From NCBI GenBank assembly GCA_017654935.2, contig CM065682.1, forward strand, positions 37,220,824 through 37,284,823: a stretch of 64,000 nucleotides of DNA. Reading direction: 5' to 3'. The notes beneath the pieces are model-generated. The model was given only the letters and a program-made list of their open reading frames with translations, made no database searches and was not told the origin of the DNA. This stretch comes from Phymorhynchus buccinoides (lineage: Eukaryota > Mollusca > Gastropoda > Neogastropoda > Raphitomidae). The translations under genes were made by a program, and so were the position numbers. Each line of letters opens with the position of its first letter. The stretch's first letter is position 1. Positions 1 through 51,615 of this stretch are shown in pieces.

Positions 1-39
1 TTTCAACAGACAATGCAATAATGATTTTACCTGCCTTTG

Positions 40-1440
40 ATCCTAGTTAAATAATAATAATAATAATAATGAGCATTTATAAGCGCTAATCTTAAACAAG
101 CCCTAAGCGCATACAATAATAAACAGATAAATGAATAACACCCCCACCCACCCAAAAAGCAGTAGAAAATAATAAGAATGTCACAAATTGCTTCGCACAC
201 ACGCACACACACACAGACACAGAAAGAGAGAGAGAGACACACACACACACACAAACCAAACACGCACACACACACGCACACACACTTGCACAAACCACAC
301 ACTGCACGCACGCACACAGACACATGTGCAAAGAAGGGACAAAAATTACTTTCCAAAAGAAAAGAGCAGGCTACGATTTGAAGAGAGTGGTTTTGAGGGA
401 AGACTTAAATGAAGAAAGGGAGTTGGCAGAACGGAGAGGAAGAGGGAGTTTATTCCAAGTAGAGGGGGCCTGATGAGAGAAGGAACATTCGCCAAGGGTC
501 CTGGTGCGGTAACGAGGGATCTGGAGGAGAGAAGTGTCAGAAGAGGAGCGTAACTGTCTAAGAGGTGTGTAAAGGTTCAGAAGATCAGCGAGATAAGAAG
601 GAGCAAGACCATTCAGGGATTTATAACAGAGCAGAGAGAGCTTGTAGTCGATACGCTTTCCAACAGGAAGCCAGTGAAGAGATTCAAGCATAGGGGGAGA
701 ATGAGAGAATTTGGAGCACCTCAGCACAAGGTGAGGAGCATTGTTTTGAATTTTTAAAAGTTTAGCGAAAACAGTTTGTGGGCAGCCAGCAAGAAGGGAA
801 TTACAGTAATCTAGTCTGGAGAGTACGAAGGCAGAGATGAGAGTTTTGGTAGCTTCCTCGGAAAGAAGATGTCTTACAGATCCAATGCGCCGAAGTTCTA
901 AGTAACAAGCACGACAGACAGAGGAAATCTGGTTTTGGAAGGAGAGAGTCTGATCAAGTGTGATGCCAAGATTGCGTACAGTGGTAGAAGTGTGAATAAG
1001 AGAGTTTTCTAACTGGATGGAAGTGGGGACAGAGTTTGCTGACAAGAGTTTCTTGAGAACAATGAAAATCATTTCTGTTTTACCATTGTTCAGTTGGAGC
1101 TTGTTGTTAGTCATCCATGATTTAATGTCAGCAATGCATGATTGTGTACGTTGGATAATGGATGGAAGCAGAGATGAGGGATGAGCAGACGAGTAAATAT
1201 GGTTGTCATCAAAGAAGTAGTGATGGGAAATGACATGATGAGAAACAATGTCGGAAATGGGTTGTGTATAAAGGACAAAGAGAATAGGTCCCAAGACAGA
1301 GCCCTGAGGAACACCATGCTCCAAAGCAGCTGAACGAGAAGAGAGGCCATTAACAGAGACAACTTGAGTGCGATGAGAGAGATAGGAATGAAACCACGAG
1401 AGTGCTATGTCAGAGTATACAGTATTAACATAACTTTCAA
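40..1440 (-). mobile_element. L2/CR1-like LINE, 5'-truncated, with 3' UTR
   Basis: An open frame from about 1420 to 371 encodes a reverse transcriptase C-terminal half: GVPQGSVLGPILFVLYT, NNKLQLNNGKTEMIF, VRNLGITLDQTLSF, SRLDYCNSLLAGCPQ and LHWLPVGKRIDYKL, with AP-SYLADLL near the end. These are hallmarks of L2/CR1-group elements. The catalytic box reads FFDD instead of YADD, which argues that this copy is dead. The 3' UTR (40-370) contains a CA-rich microsatellite and ends with AAGCGCT followed by an AAT repeat tail, as usual for these elements. It fills the intron or flank beyond the last visible ABCG exon. Confidence 0.85.
178..320. repeat. CA-rich microsatellite
   Basis: Interrupted CA repeat with CG and GA interruptions, lying inside the 3' UTR of the L2-like LINE. 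Apparent reading frames on both strands are repeat artefacts. Confidence 0.9.
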
Positions 1441-1856
1441 TACATGGAATTCCAGATGATTAATACACACCTTCTATTGATGAAATATTGGGTGAAATTT
1501 ATACACTTGTTGCATGTTTGTTTTTGTTTTTTGTTTTTTAAATTGTGATTGTACACACCTTCGATTGATATAAACCACACATGCAATTTCTGAAGTTATA
1601 TCTGGAAAACTACGATCAAGAGGAAGCTGAATGTCTCTTTATTTGAATTCACTGCAGGTAGTACAATCTAATATGACTCACAATATCATTTTAAAGTTAT
1701 TAATGATAGTCTTGAACAAAGATAGACAAAAATAGAAATCAACACTGGCACAAAAATCAAAACAATCATGAGCGACTTTTGTTGCAAAAAAACAACAAAA
1801 CATGCAAGCTGTGTGACCTTTTTTTGATAGGTCAAACACTATTTGAAGAGACTCAC

Positions 1857-40878
<39,022 letters not shown>

Positions 40879-40884
40879 CTGAAA

Positions 40885-42535
40885 CTGCAGACAGGTAATA
40901 CAAATGTCCTAAATTCTACACAATAATTTTTCTCTTACCGCATACAAACAAGTAGTATAAGCCAAATAAAATTCAATCACGATTCAGGGTCTTTGGAACA
41001 CAAATTCCATCATTTAGGTCATGATAGTTTTTGTCCTCTGTCACTCATTTGGGGGTGTGGGGGTATACGCTTTGTTCAATGGAATCCACGGCAAAGCAAA
41101 TACCTTGCTATCATTGACGCTTTTGTCTGTCAGTTTTGTTTGTCTGTCTCTATCACTCTTCCAACCCCACCCTTTCTCTTCGACATCCACCGGCCCTCCT
41201 TCTTCTCTCTGGTTCTGAGAGCGATTCCTCGGCTAAGTTTTTGGTTTGAACTTATTATTTTGTTCCTCATTATTGTGTTTTTGTGTGAGTTTTTAGCACG
41301 GATTTTAAGACAATTATGTGAATGCATTAATTCGACTTAATTCCTGCACGCACGTCATAGTACACAATTACTGAAGTATGGCCTTAAATAAAAAAATTCA
41401 GCCCTTTTTTGCAGGCCCACTGCTTAATTCCGCAGTGGCAAATATTATGTCTTGGACAGTTTCTCTCTCTCTCTTAAACACAAGATTCAAGAATTCAGAG
41501 ATTGTGTAATCCTTTGACCCCTTTTTGGGCATTGGAGACTTGAGCAAATCAGCAATACAAAATTATGCACAATTGAACAGTTACAAAAGATAACTCTAAT
41601 GTAATTAACACACCAATGTACTACAACTTACTAAACCTTAAAATTTGCTAAATTTAATATCAACCTTTTTACCACCAGAGAGTCATCGACAGTAGTTTAA
41701 AGACGGACTTTACACATGTAAATTTTCTGGAACATAACTGACATCTGATATTGTTTTGACATTTCATTACAAATTAAACTCGTCACCAGTCATTCTGATT
41801 GCAGTCCTTACTAATCGTTCTTCATGGGGTATTCCAAGTCTTCTGCATTTCTATCATGAGTTTATGATTACCCACCGAAACCGTATAAGAGGATATAAAT
41901 AAACATCAGGCACATGTCATATATTTTCACGGCAGGAAATGGTTTTATAATTTCATAAAATAAAAATTTATACACACACACACCACACACACACCAAAGT
42001 GCACAGCACCCTGGCATATACCAGTGGCCTGGTGCAGGCACTACTTTTACTCATGTTACTGTAGGGTATTCTACAGCAGGTGAAGTTGTTTTTTCACTTT
42101 CACCTTGACGGCCTGACATACATTTGTTCATTTCATGTGGATAGCTGTAACTTTTTCGACAGGTACATATTTTTTCAGGTGGATCCGCAACTGTTTTCAT
42201 ACAAGTACATATGTCAAGCATTTGCTTACAAAGTGTGTGTCAATTCAAGTCCCAGTCAATTATTTTTATGACGAGAAAGAATAGTTAAACAAAGCTGCTT
42301 TTCATCCTGTCGTCATAAATTACAAGAAACACAACTGAAGCATTAACGCAAACTGGAGAAAATCAACCGCCATCAATAAATATGGGAATAATACACATAC
42401 ATCACCAATCACAGTATAATAATTATATACAAATATGGACAAATGTATCAAAAGCGAAAAGATGGAATAAATAATGATTGATACAAAAGCCAGTTAACCA
42501 ACGATAACCGAAAAGATAAAACTCGAGTAGGAGCG
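40885..42535. other. Intron or intergenic sequence without recognisable features
   Basis: Searched on the minus strand for the missing N-terminal ABCG exons without success. Short CT and CA runs only. Confidence 0.5.
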
Positions 42536-42539
<4 letters not shown>

Positions 42540-42606
<67 letters not shown>

Positions 42607-42833
42607 TTTGAAATAAGAAAAAATAAATAAATACCAAATGAAAAAAAACCACAACAGAAAAGGAACATACAAGAAAAGACAATTCATGAATACGCATGCG
42701 CCCTTAATGCACTTCGCCTCATTTTGCAGCAACATGCAACCACACCACACACACACACACACACACCCACGACTGCACACACACACACACTCACACACAC
42801 ACGCACCACGCACACACACATTACGGACACACA

Positions 42834-42875
<42 letters not shown>
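42540..42875. repeat. GA and CA microsatellites
   Basis: GA 42540-42604 and CA 42740-42872, the latter with CG and CT interruptions. Confidence 0.95.
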
Positions 42876-43834
42876 CTGAGTAGAATAATTGTCACTTGAA
42901 CACTAGAGTATGTACATATGTACAAAGAATTCCATACATAGTTTTCCTTGTGGTGGTGTGTGTCGTGTGCTGTGCGTGCATGCATGCGTGCGTGTGTGCG
43001 GGCGTAATGTGCGTGTGTAAGTATGTGTGTGTCCACATTGTCCCCTCTGTGCGTGCATGGAGCATACGTGTGTGCACATGCGCTCACTCTAGCCACAATT
43101 GTAGAGCATGTGCAAAAACTGAATGGTGTGCTCTTTTCCATTGAGGCTATAATTACATATTATTTTCTAAATAACCAAGAAACTGCCATTGATTTTTCTT
43201 GCTGTTTTCCACATGTTTCCACGACATACTAATTGGGAGCTTTTCGGCCTCAAATAACACTCTAAGTGACAGAGGTGGAGCTAGAGTTTGTCGTTTCCCG
43301 ATATAGCAAGCTGCCTTGGGGCTTATCACTGAAGCATACTGATGTCAGACAACTATATCGGTCAGCCGCTAAAGGGTGGTGGTAACTAGTTTTTTACTCC
43401 TCTCGACCCCTAGGGGCACATATGAGACTCACCACCGCTAAGGGTAGACCGTCACATGTTTTATATCCTTGCTCTAGGTAAATCGACTTTCGAGGTCAAA
43501 AAGTAGATGTCATGACTTTCTTTGTCAAGTGAATGGGCTAATGATTTCTTGTGTACAGTATAAGGGTATAATGAATTTCTTGCGAAACCTGCTATATAAA
43601 TTATAATCGTTCACTAATATGTTACACTGATCCACGAAAGATACCCCTCATCGGAACTTTGGCCAGAACTTTAAAACTAGAACATGATAAAAGTCATTTA
43701 CTCTATCTAGCCAAGCTTGGCGATCTAAGCTTATTTATGTATCTATATATCTGTCGTTTGTCTATCTATTTTCACTCTGTCCTGTCTGTCTGTCTTGTCT
43801 GTCTGTCTATCATCATGCGTCCATCAGCAGCACA

Positions 43835-44334
43835 NNNNNNNNNNNNNNNNNNNNNNNNNNNNNNNNNNNNNNNNNNNNNNNNNNNNNNNNNNNNNNNNNN
43901 NNNNNNNNNNNNNNNNNNNNNNNNNNNNNNNNNNNNNNNNNNNNNNNNNNNNNNNNNNNNNNNNNNNNNNNNNNNNNNNNNNNNNNNNNNNNNNNNNNNN
44001 NNNNNNNNNNNNNNNNNNNNNNNNNNNNNNNNNNNNNNNNNNNNNNNNNNNNNNNNNNNNNNNNNNNNNNNNNNNNNNNNNNNNNNNNNNNNNNNNNNNN
44101 NNNNNNNNNNNNNNNNNNNNNNNNNNNNNNNNNNNNNNNNNNNNNNNNNNNNNNNNNNNNNNNNNNNNNNNNNNNNNNNNNNNNNNNNNNNNNNNNNNNN
44201 NNNNNNNNNNNNNNNNNNNNNNNNNNNNNNNNNNNNNNNNNNNNNNNNNNNNNNNNNNNNNNNNNNNNNNNNNNNNNNNNNNNNNNNNNNNNNNNNNNNN
44301 NNNNNNNNNNNNNNNNNNNNNNNNNNNNNNNNNN
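43835..44334. other. Assembly gap, 500 N
   Basis: Exactly 500 unknown bases, a conventional filler size, so the true length is unknown. Reading frames crossing it are meaningless. Upstream ABCG exons or the 5' part of the following LINE may be hidden here. Confidence 1.
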
Positions 44335-45830
44335 TAAATTTCTTACTAAAACGAGCACAAACTGTTAGATACCAAAATACTCTCTCCTTCACAATGTGTG
44401 TATCAATTTGTTGCCCACAAGATACTGTCCTATACCCGGTCTCCTTCACCATATATACTAATGATTGTAAAGTCCACACCATTTGTCAAATATTATTCAG
44501 ATGATACAACTTTAGCTGATCTTTCCAACTCGGACAATGCATATTTTGACCAGATTGACAAATGTGTGTCTTGGTGTGAGGAGAACTATCTAGACCTTAA
44601 TGTCACAAAAAACAAATGAATTGATTGTTGATTTTAGGAAATCTCCACCACTATGTCAGACCTTACTATTAACAGGGAGAAAGTTGAAAGGGTAGAAGAG
44701 TATAGATAGCCTACCTTGGGACAGTCATTGACAATAAGTTATCTTTTAGTTCACATGTTGACTATGTTTACAAGAAGTGCCAAACCAGAATGTATTGCAT
44801 TAGGAAACTTACCTCCTTCAAGGTTTTTATTGCTGTTTTATTGAATCAGTTGTGACGTTTTCGTTCGTCGGCTGGTTTGCCGGTTTGAATTTAAAGGCCA
44901 AGAATGTTTTGAACTTGTGGGTAGAAAACAAGAAAATGTGTGCAGTTTCGATGAAAAACGTGTGATGCGAAACGCCAGAGTGATTGTGAGTAATGAAACT
45001 GAAAGGCATGTCCTGTGAAAGTGTTATGAACTACTTCCATCTGACAGACGATACCGCTCTATTCGCAGTTGAACGCTTAGAAATGCATCTAGTTTTGTAC
45101 CCAAATCAATTGAGGTACTCAACAGACTCTCAAGAGATCCTGAGGTTTGAGATGCTGTGTGTCGTGTATGAGAAAGGAGATATATATAATAGTAATAGGA
45201 GGGGGCGGTGGTCGGGGTGGGGGTGGCTGGAGGAAGACGTGCGGTTGGGTTTGTTGTAGAGGAGCGAATATGTATGAAGGAGCATGTTGTTTTTTGGGGG
45301 GGGGAAAATGGGACAGGAAGCACTTCAAAATTCTACTGGCTCTGTGTCGTACCTAAGTTTGTTCATGATTTGTACTCATGTGTGGGAGGGGACCGGATTG
45401 GCAGTGGCCTTGGGTAGTTAGAATGCCTGGGGATAGTGAAGAGGATTGGAAAGGGGTTGGGGCGGGGGTAGTGGGTGGGGGGGGGGGGTGGGTGGGAGGT
45501 TGGGGGGGGGTGGGGGTGGGGGGTGGGGGGGGGGGGTGGCGGGTGGTGGTGGGGGGGGGGGGTGGGGGGGGGGTTGGGGTGGTACATTTTGGGGGGGGTA
45601 CATTCTTTGAGTATGAAGAAGGTTGTTTATTATTGGTAAGAAGAACTTTGCTTTTATGTTTTGTGTTTTTTGTTGTTGATGGGGGTGTACCTTGACTTGT
45701 GTTCTCTGTTCTTTTTGTGTTGTTCAAATGCATGGATATTGTGTTTCCTGTTGCCTTTGTTGTATCATGAGACCACAATGTAAAATTTTCTCTCGTTGAG
45801 ATAATAAAGTAATTTTGACTTTGACAGAGA
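44335..45830 (+). mobile_element. LINE reverse transcriptase fragment after the gap
   Basis: The plus strand shows the RT catalytic area and beyond: KYYSDDTTLADLSNSDNAYF, DQIDKCVSWCEENYLDLNVT, then (frame-shifted) VERVEEY and CYELLPSDRRYRSIRS with FVPKSIEVLN. The end is GATAATAAAGTAATTTTGAC followed by TTTGAC, the same terminus as the pair at 51616-53200. Several indels and stops make it inactive. A strongly G-rich segment lies inside (45440-45600). Confidence 0.75.
45270..45600. repeat. G-rich low-complexity segment
   Basis: From 45440 to 45600 the plus strand is mostly G with single T, C or A spacers. It has many GGG runs and so strong G-quadruplex potential. It sits in the 3' UTR of the LINE. 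Confidence 0.85.
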
Positions 45831-46097
45831 AGAGTGAGAGAGAGAGAGAGATAGGGTGAGGGTAGCTGTAAGTTTACATTCCAAGGATGTATAATTACTA
45901 CTTACAGCGTAACAAAATAAGCGCAAACCTGCACGTGTTGATTCAAGCACACGCATCACCACAAACATTAAAAGCAAAATATGGACCTAAAACAAGAATA
46001 TATCTTTATGAAATAAAACCAAAACAAAACATTGTTTGAAGAAGCATAACGACATAACACCAAAAAAACAGGATAACAACACAACACCATATCACCA

Positions 46098-46285
46098 GCG
46101 TGGCACAGAGGTAACACACACACCTCGTATACAAATAAATCTGGTTTTGAGTCTGGGTTTACTGGGCAGTGTTCCTCTCCACTCTTCCACTAGGTCTTAC
46201 GGTCTTAACAAGGAGTCTTTCGTATGAGGACGATAAACGGAGGACCCGGGCAGGGGATCCGGAATCGTCTGGTGTCACACCTAGA
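46098..46285 (+). mobile_element. tRNA-derived SINE, copy 3 (truncated)
   Basis: Plus-strand head GCGTGGCACAGAGGTAACAC, a box B relic (GGTTTTGAGTCTGGG), and core GGAGTCTTTCGTATGAGGAC followed by GATAAACGGAGGACCCGGGC. The 3' tail block present in copies 1 and 2 is missing. Confidence 0.6.
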
Positions 46286-46604
46286 CACTGGTAGCTACTC
46301 TTCAGTCCATCAACGCCACTTACTCACGCAGGTGCAATTTAAAAAGTTGTGATTTGGTCGAACCAACACTTAACCACCCCCCCCACAGCGTGGACTCGCC
46401 CCACCCCCGTTCTCCACACCCCAGTTTTATGTGCCCTGACCAGTCACACAAAAATCACATGCACATTAAAACACGTTCAAGTAATTTTCCGGTGTCAGTG
46501 GGTAATATATCACAACAAAACTACATGTAAATTTCATTTGACTTATACATATATTTATCAGGCACACATGTACACTCATGCACATACATATGGGCTACGA
46601 AACG

Positions 46605-46606
46605 CG

Positions 46607-46683
<77 letters not shown>
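46605..46683. repeat. GT microsatellite
   Basis: Nearly pure GT for about 75 bases. Confidence 0.95.
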
Positions 46684-46686
<3 letters not shown>

Positions 46687-47069
46687 TGTCTGATAAAAAA
46701 AAGGCTGAAGAAGTGATATTTTCTTGTGCAGGTAAATTATTTCTTTGCCTTTAAAATATAAAAAAAAGAAGTGAAAATGCCCCCGAAATTCCTGGCTGGG
46801 GATGAGCTTTACACTTAATTAAGAAAGGAGGAAACTAATAGCCCTGGATGAGTTCCCCAAAACAAGAAAACTACAACAGCTCAATTAGTTTTTCCATGGG
46901 GAAATTTTCAGCACACCAGCAACACTAGAGCAAAGGTGTCAGCTTTCCCATGGGAAACTGAATAAGATGTAAACAAGATTTAAATGTTAGGGTCAGCAAA
47001 TTTATAAAGGACCGAGACGCGCTCTAGGTCCACGCAGAGCTTCAAGAGATATAATAATGTATACCACAA

Positions 47070-47560
47070 ACAAAATTAAACACTCAAGGTCAAAGTTCAA
47101 TGTAAAGGAAAACAGATACTGTTTGGGACACAGTAGCTTTAAGTTATACAGTACTCTTCAAAATTTGGAACAAATGTATACAGCTGTTTATAAGATATAA
47201 CAACATACAAGGAAGAAACACGGTCAAATGTCAAGGACACCCAAAGGTTGTTAATACTTTAAATAATAATGTCAGGTATGTACAACACCTTGAGCTATTG
47301 ATCAACTTTTTGAAATTAGGGGACTAAAAATGCAAAAATCTGAAAGATGTCCTAATCATACAGACGATTATGCTCAAGGTCAAAGGTCAAGGTCAAGGTA
47401 ATGAGGGTAATACATAGTTAACATATAGAATCACCATAAGCCAATATACATACTTACACAAAAAAATTAGACTGTAGCTGCAAAGGTGCGAAAAATTTGA
47501 TCTCCCCCCCCCAAAAAAAAAAAAAAAATGTGTTCAAGGTCAACCTTCGAGGTCAAAGTC
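47070..47560. repeat. AGGTCA-rich repeat relic
   Basis: Contains TCAAGGTCAAAG (47088), TCAAGGTCAAAGGTCAAGGT (47374) and TCAAGGTCAACC with CGAGGTCAAAGTC (about 47533). It is related in style to the repeat pair at 27730-28390. The rest of 46690-48420 has no gene. Confidence 0.5.
47376..47390 (+). promoter_or_regulatory. Perfect DR1 of AGGTCA half-sites (potential)
   Basis: AGGTCAAAGGTCA is a perfect one-base-spaced direct repeat, the binding pattern of RXR heterodimers, HNF4 and COUP-type receptors. Two further AGGTCA/AAGGTCA sites follow. It is within repeat sequence, so function is speculative. Confidence 0.3.
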
Positions 47561-48423
47561 AACAAGGTTGTAATTTGCCTTTAACTGCCTTATGTTTCAG
47601 TTAATGCACCCTTATGCACAATTTGAATCAATTATTTACTGCAGTTTACAAGATATTTCTGGGAAAAACAAAGCCAGAAACAACGAGAGAAAAAAAAAGA
47701 ATAAAAACATAGTCCTCCTTCTGTCTGTGGCAGAGGACACAAATAACAGAACATAGATTTAGAAAAAAAGGTTATTGAGATTTGTCTACAACGGAGAATT
47801 AAGATAATAACATTTAAAATTTCTAGCTACAGTGGACTTTGATTTGTGATGTATTGAAAAAAGTCATATTTCATGATTTTTACCAATTTTACAAAACTGG
47901 TTGATTTCGTTACCATGGTGATCGTTCAGTTTGTTACCGGGTGATCACTACTTTGCCTTGTTGTGTTTGACACATGCCTGTGATTAGTCATCCCAAAAAT
48001 CAGAACTCTAGGCTTCTTAGTTATTTAATTACAACTCTTCAAAAACAGTGCATTTTGTTCACTTTTTCGATGTTATTTTATTTTCTCAATCTCACCCTGT
48101 TTCATGCAGGCACTGTATTCAAACCACAAAGCAGACAGTCTTGTATTTCTGTTTGTGGATAGAGTTAAGGTAGTAAAAGAAGACACCATAAATTATAAAT
48201 CGTTAATGTGTGTTGTTGGAGCTTGGTAAAATTCTAAACTTTGAACATGTAGCAAAAAGCTTAAAATGACGCAAAATTACCAAAATTAAACAAACTTTAA
48301 ATTGCTACAACTCGGAAATTATTTGAGCTACAGTCTTGATATTTTGCACATTTTCTAATCTCAACACGTCCTTTACATGGACATACTTTTTAAAACTGCA
48401 TTTTAGAAATCAGTTATTGCCTG

Positions 48424-48695
48424 GTACCACCTGTTATAAGAAAATAGAACTTGCTTATAAGAAAATGAACTGTAAACCAACTCTCTTGTATGACATAATT
48501 TTCTTATATCCAAGTTTCCATTGCGGATGGGAGAAAGGAATTTGCTTGCTTATAACCGAGTTTTCTTATAAGCGAGTTTCTTATATCCGAGTTTTGATCA
48601 TAGATAAGAAAGAAGAAGTTCGGCAGTGACATTTGTTTTTGATCATTATAAGCGAGTTTTCTTATAAGCGAGTTTCTTATAAGCGGATTCGGCTG
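48424..48695. mobile_element. CTTATAAG-rich MITE, copy 1
   Basis: Built from recurring CTTATAAGCGAGTTTTCTTA-type motifs in both orientations. The right end GCGGATTCGGCTG is followed by TA, consistent with a pogo/mariner-like end. A second copy lies at 48965. Confidence 0.55.
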
Positions 48696-48964
48696 TATCT
48701 TTCTATATTAAGGTAGGCTACTCTAGTCTCACTACGACTAACACAAACGTACAGGCATTCATAATTTTTCTTCTGCTCAGCATTTATTTCGCACATAACA
48801 TTGAAGGAAAGTATTAAATTTAAGGAACAAAAATAACTCAGTTAGTCTTGCAATCAAGTGCCTGTGCTGTTAGAGTGTCTGTGACGTAGCTGCTCTGACG
48901 TAAATTTTCCTCTTTTTTGTTGGAACACTGCATTTTTGGAACATCCTTTCAGTTCATGCCCTAA

Positions 48965-49205
48965 TTTTAAAAAAATTCGCTTATAAGAAAATCAAACTCG
49001 TTTATAAGAAAATGAACTGCAATCAACTCCCTTGTATGAAATCATTTTCTTATATCCGAGTTTACATCGAGGATGGGAGAACGAATTTGCTTAATTATAA
49101 CCGAGTTTTCTTATAAGCGGTTTTCTTATATCCGGGTTTTGATAATACATAAGAAAGAAGGAGTTCGGCCGGGGAAAAAATCCTTGATTATAAGCGAGTT
49201 TTCTT
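48965..49205. mobile_element. CTTATAAG-rich MITE, copy 2, truncated
   Basis: Shares with copy 1 GAAAATGAACTG, CTTGTATGA-AT-ATTTTCTTATATCC, GGATGGGAGAA and AAGAAAGAAG-AGTTCGGC. Its right end is cut off by the AAT tail of the next LINE end. Confidence 0.55.
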
Positions 49206-49351
49206 ATAATAATAATAATAATAATTTTACATTTATATAGCGCTTTACCTCAGATGAGCCCAAAGCGCTTTACAATCAATGATTCATCAACAGACAACAA
49301 AAACAGCATTCAAGAGTGACACAAACCAGCAACAGCGAATATACAAAGCAA

Positions 49352-49438
<87 letters not shown>

Positions 49439-49740
49439 ACAAACACATACACACACACATTTATCGACGCCAACTCGTTCATACCCCATTCTGTAAGCCA
49501 CAGCAACCGAGCCGCATGGACTGACCACATACACCAACACACATACACAAAACACCCTCACACAAAAACGGGTTCGGCTGTACACAACTACGAATTCATT
49601 CAAACAGAAATCCGAAAATATTTGAGCAAGTCGTCAATCAAAAGACAACGGAATAATCTTAGCCATACCCACACGTACAACAGCACTCATCAACAATCAC
49701 TAACCGATCTACTCCCAACACTCACTAAAAATGTTGCGAG
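49206..49740 (-). mobile_element. L2-like LINE 3' end with CA microsatellite
   Basis: An AAT-type tail (on plus, ATAATAATAATAATAATTTT), then ATATAGCGCTTTACCTCAGA and CCCAAAGCGCTTTACAAT, match the 3' termini of the other L2-like copies. CT and CA runs (49350-49430) occupy the UTR. Confidence 0.6.
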
Positions 49741-49744
49741 CATG

Positions 49745-50020
<276 letters not shown>

Positions 50021-50235
50021 AATGAATGTATGAATGAATGAATGAATTAATGCATTTTATTTATAGATGGTAATAGAATAAACAAACAATACAATGCTTT
50101 TTTTTACACCCAGCCCTCTTTAAAACTTATAAATACACAGAGCAAAATAAAGAGCATGCAAAACACAGTCATGCATATTAACATAATAAAATCGAACCTA
50201 ATCTTATATATAAAACAAATGTTGAAGCAAACAAA

Positions 50236-50262
50236 TGAGAGAGAGAGAGAGAGAGAGAGGAG

Positions 50263-50343
<81 letters not shown>

Positions 50344-50349
50344 TGAGAG

Positions 50350-50381
<32 letters not shown>

Positions 50382-50382
50382 A
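50236..50382. repeat. GA microsatellite
   Basis: Nearly pure GA run about 460 bases downstream of the GPCR stop codon in the transcription direction. Confidence 0.95.
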
Positions 50383-50845
50383 CAGAAGAGACATTAAGAT
50401 AATACGATTATTTATCGAACAAAAGAATGAAATAAAACATTGCTTTATTTTCAACAAAATGCTGTGTAATATAATGCACCGTTTTTCTTCTTTTTGTTTG
50501 CCCCAAAAAAAATCAGATACACAAATAGTGATTAAAATGACAACAATAGAAAATAATAGCAATGAAAGAGTAAATATAAAACAAAACAAAAAACAATCAT
50601 CACACTGAACTGTTAGACCTCTGACTGACAAGTCATGAAGCAATAAATCATGTTCCACTGGTTGGTTGTGTCTGTGGGGTCTTAACTGCTACTGAATTAA
50701 ATGAGCATTTTGTTTTACTTAGATAAAGCAACAGCACTTCGAATCATGCATGCACGGTCAGCATAACTATTATTACTTCTTTTATGGGGATCCAATATTG
50801 CAGCGGAACTCTAGCTCAGCTAGGACGGACATCAACACTGAGTAG

Positions 50846-51325
50846 TCAGCCCCGGTATGTTTCAGACGATTGTTGAGCCGAGATTCCAAAAGGAGTGGAT
50901 AAGACAATAACAGGCGTGAACTGTCCTACTTCAGAAAGCAAATAGATGGCATAGAATTTGGGAGCAAAGATGAAAACGTCTAATAAGACCATGTTGAACA
51001 ATAGGGTGAAGCACATAACCATCGTCTTGGTGATGTATTTTTCAGTAAAGATGACAACTGGTGTGACAGCTAACAAGAGCAGGAGGGTAATGTAGATGGT
51101 GATAAAAATGAACCTCGCTTCGTTGAAATTGTCTGGAACGTTGCGTGTCTTGAATGCAAGTCCACCGCATGTGGCTATTAAGAGAACGTTGAAGCTGAGA
51201 GCCCATAACCACAAAGCGCCTCTCTCCCGTTTGCATTCCATATCAACCACACCCATGTTGATGGAGTGCATGACATGTTCAGCTTTTGTGGACAAGTGGA
51301 TGATTTGGCCAGTCATTAGAAGCAC
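50846..51325 (-). CDS. Class C GPCR last exon: helices 5-7 and stop
   Basis: A 480-base exon opens in phase 0 after a TTCTGTCCAG acceptor with VLLMTGQIIHLSTKAEH and ends at TGA (50848-50846). It contains FKTRNVPDNFNEARFIFITI (the TRNxPxNFNEAKFI motif of class C receptors), a TM6 segment, and FAPKFYAIYL (the PKxY-type motif in helix 7). The tail after helix 7 is only about 30 residues, ending SAQQSSETYRG, much shorter than in group I mGluRs. Three exons together encode 388 residues. Function inferred from family: ligand-activated G-protein signalling at the plasma membrane; the ligand is unknown. Confidence 0.9.
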   Translation of the reverse strand: MLLMTGQIIHLSTKAEHVMHSINMGVVDMECKRERGALWLWALSFNVLLIATCGGLAFKTRNVPDNFNEARFIFITIYITLLLLLAVTPVVIFTEKYITKTMVMCFTLLFNMVLLDVFIFAPKFYAIYLLSEVGQFTPVIVLSTPFGISAQQSSETYRG

Positions 51326-51615
51326 CTGGACAGAAAACAGGATAAGGTTTTGCTTATTGTTGTGATTATTATAACTGGGAAAATGGGCACGAATTGTAAA
51401 ACTAAGAAATTGCTTAAACGTCAAAACACCTTGTCTGCCTAAAAATAATCAACAAACGTTTTCTAACACACAAAATTCTGCCGTTAAAAAAATACTCTAA
51501 AGTGCATGTTTGTTTATTGTTTATATGCAGATTACCTGTTATTTAAAGAAAACGTTAGAAAAAACAAACAATTATGTTAATTGAATGTGTGATATTAGAA
51601 AGTGGAATCATCCTT

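Noticed and set aside
43659..44504. Frames spanning the N gap
   Set aside because: They consist almost entirely of unknown residues from the 500-base gap.
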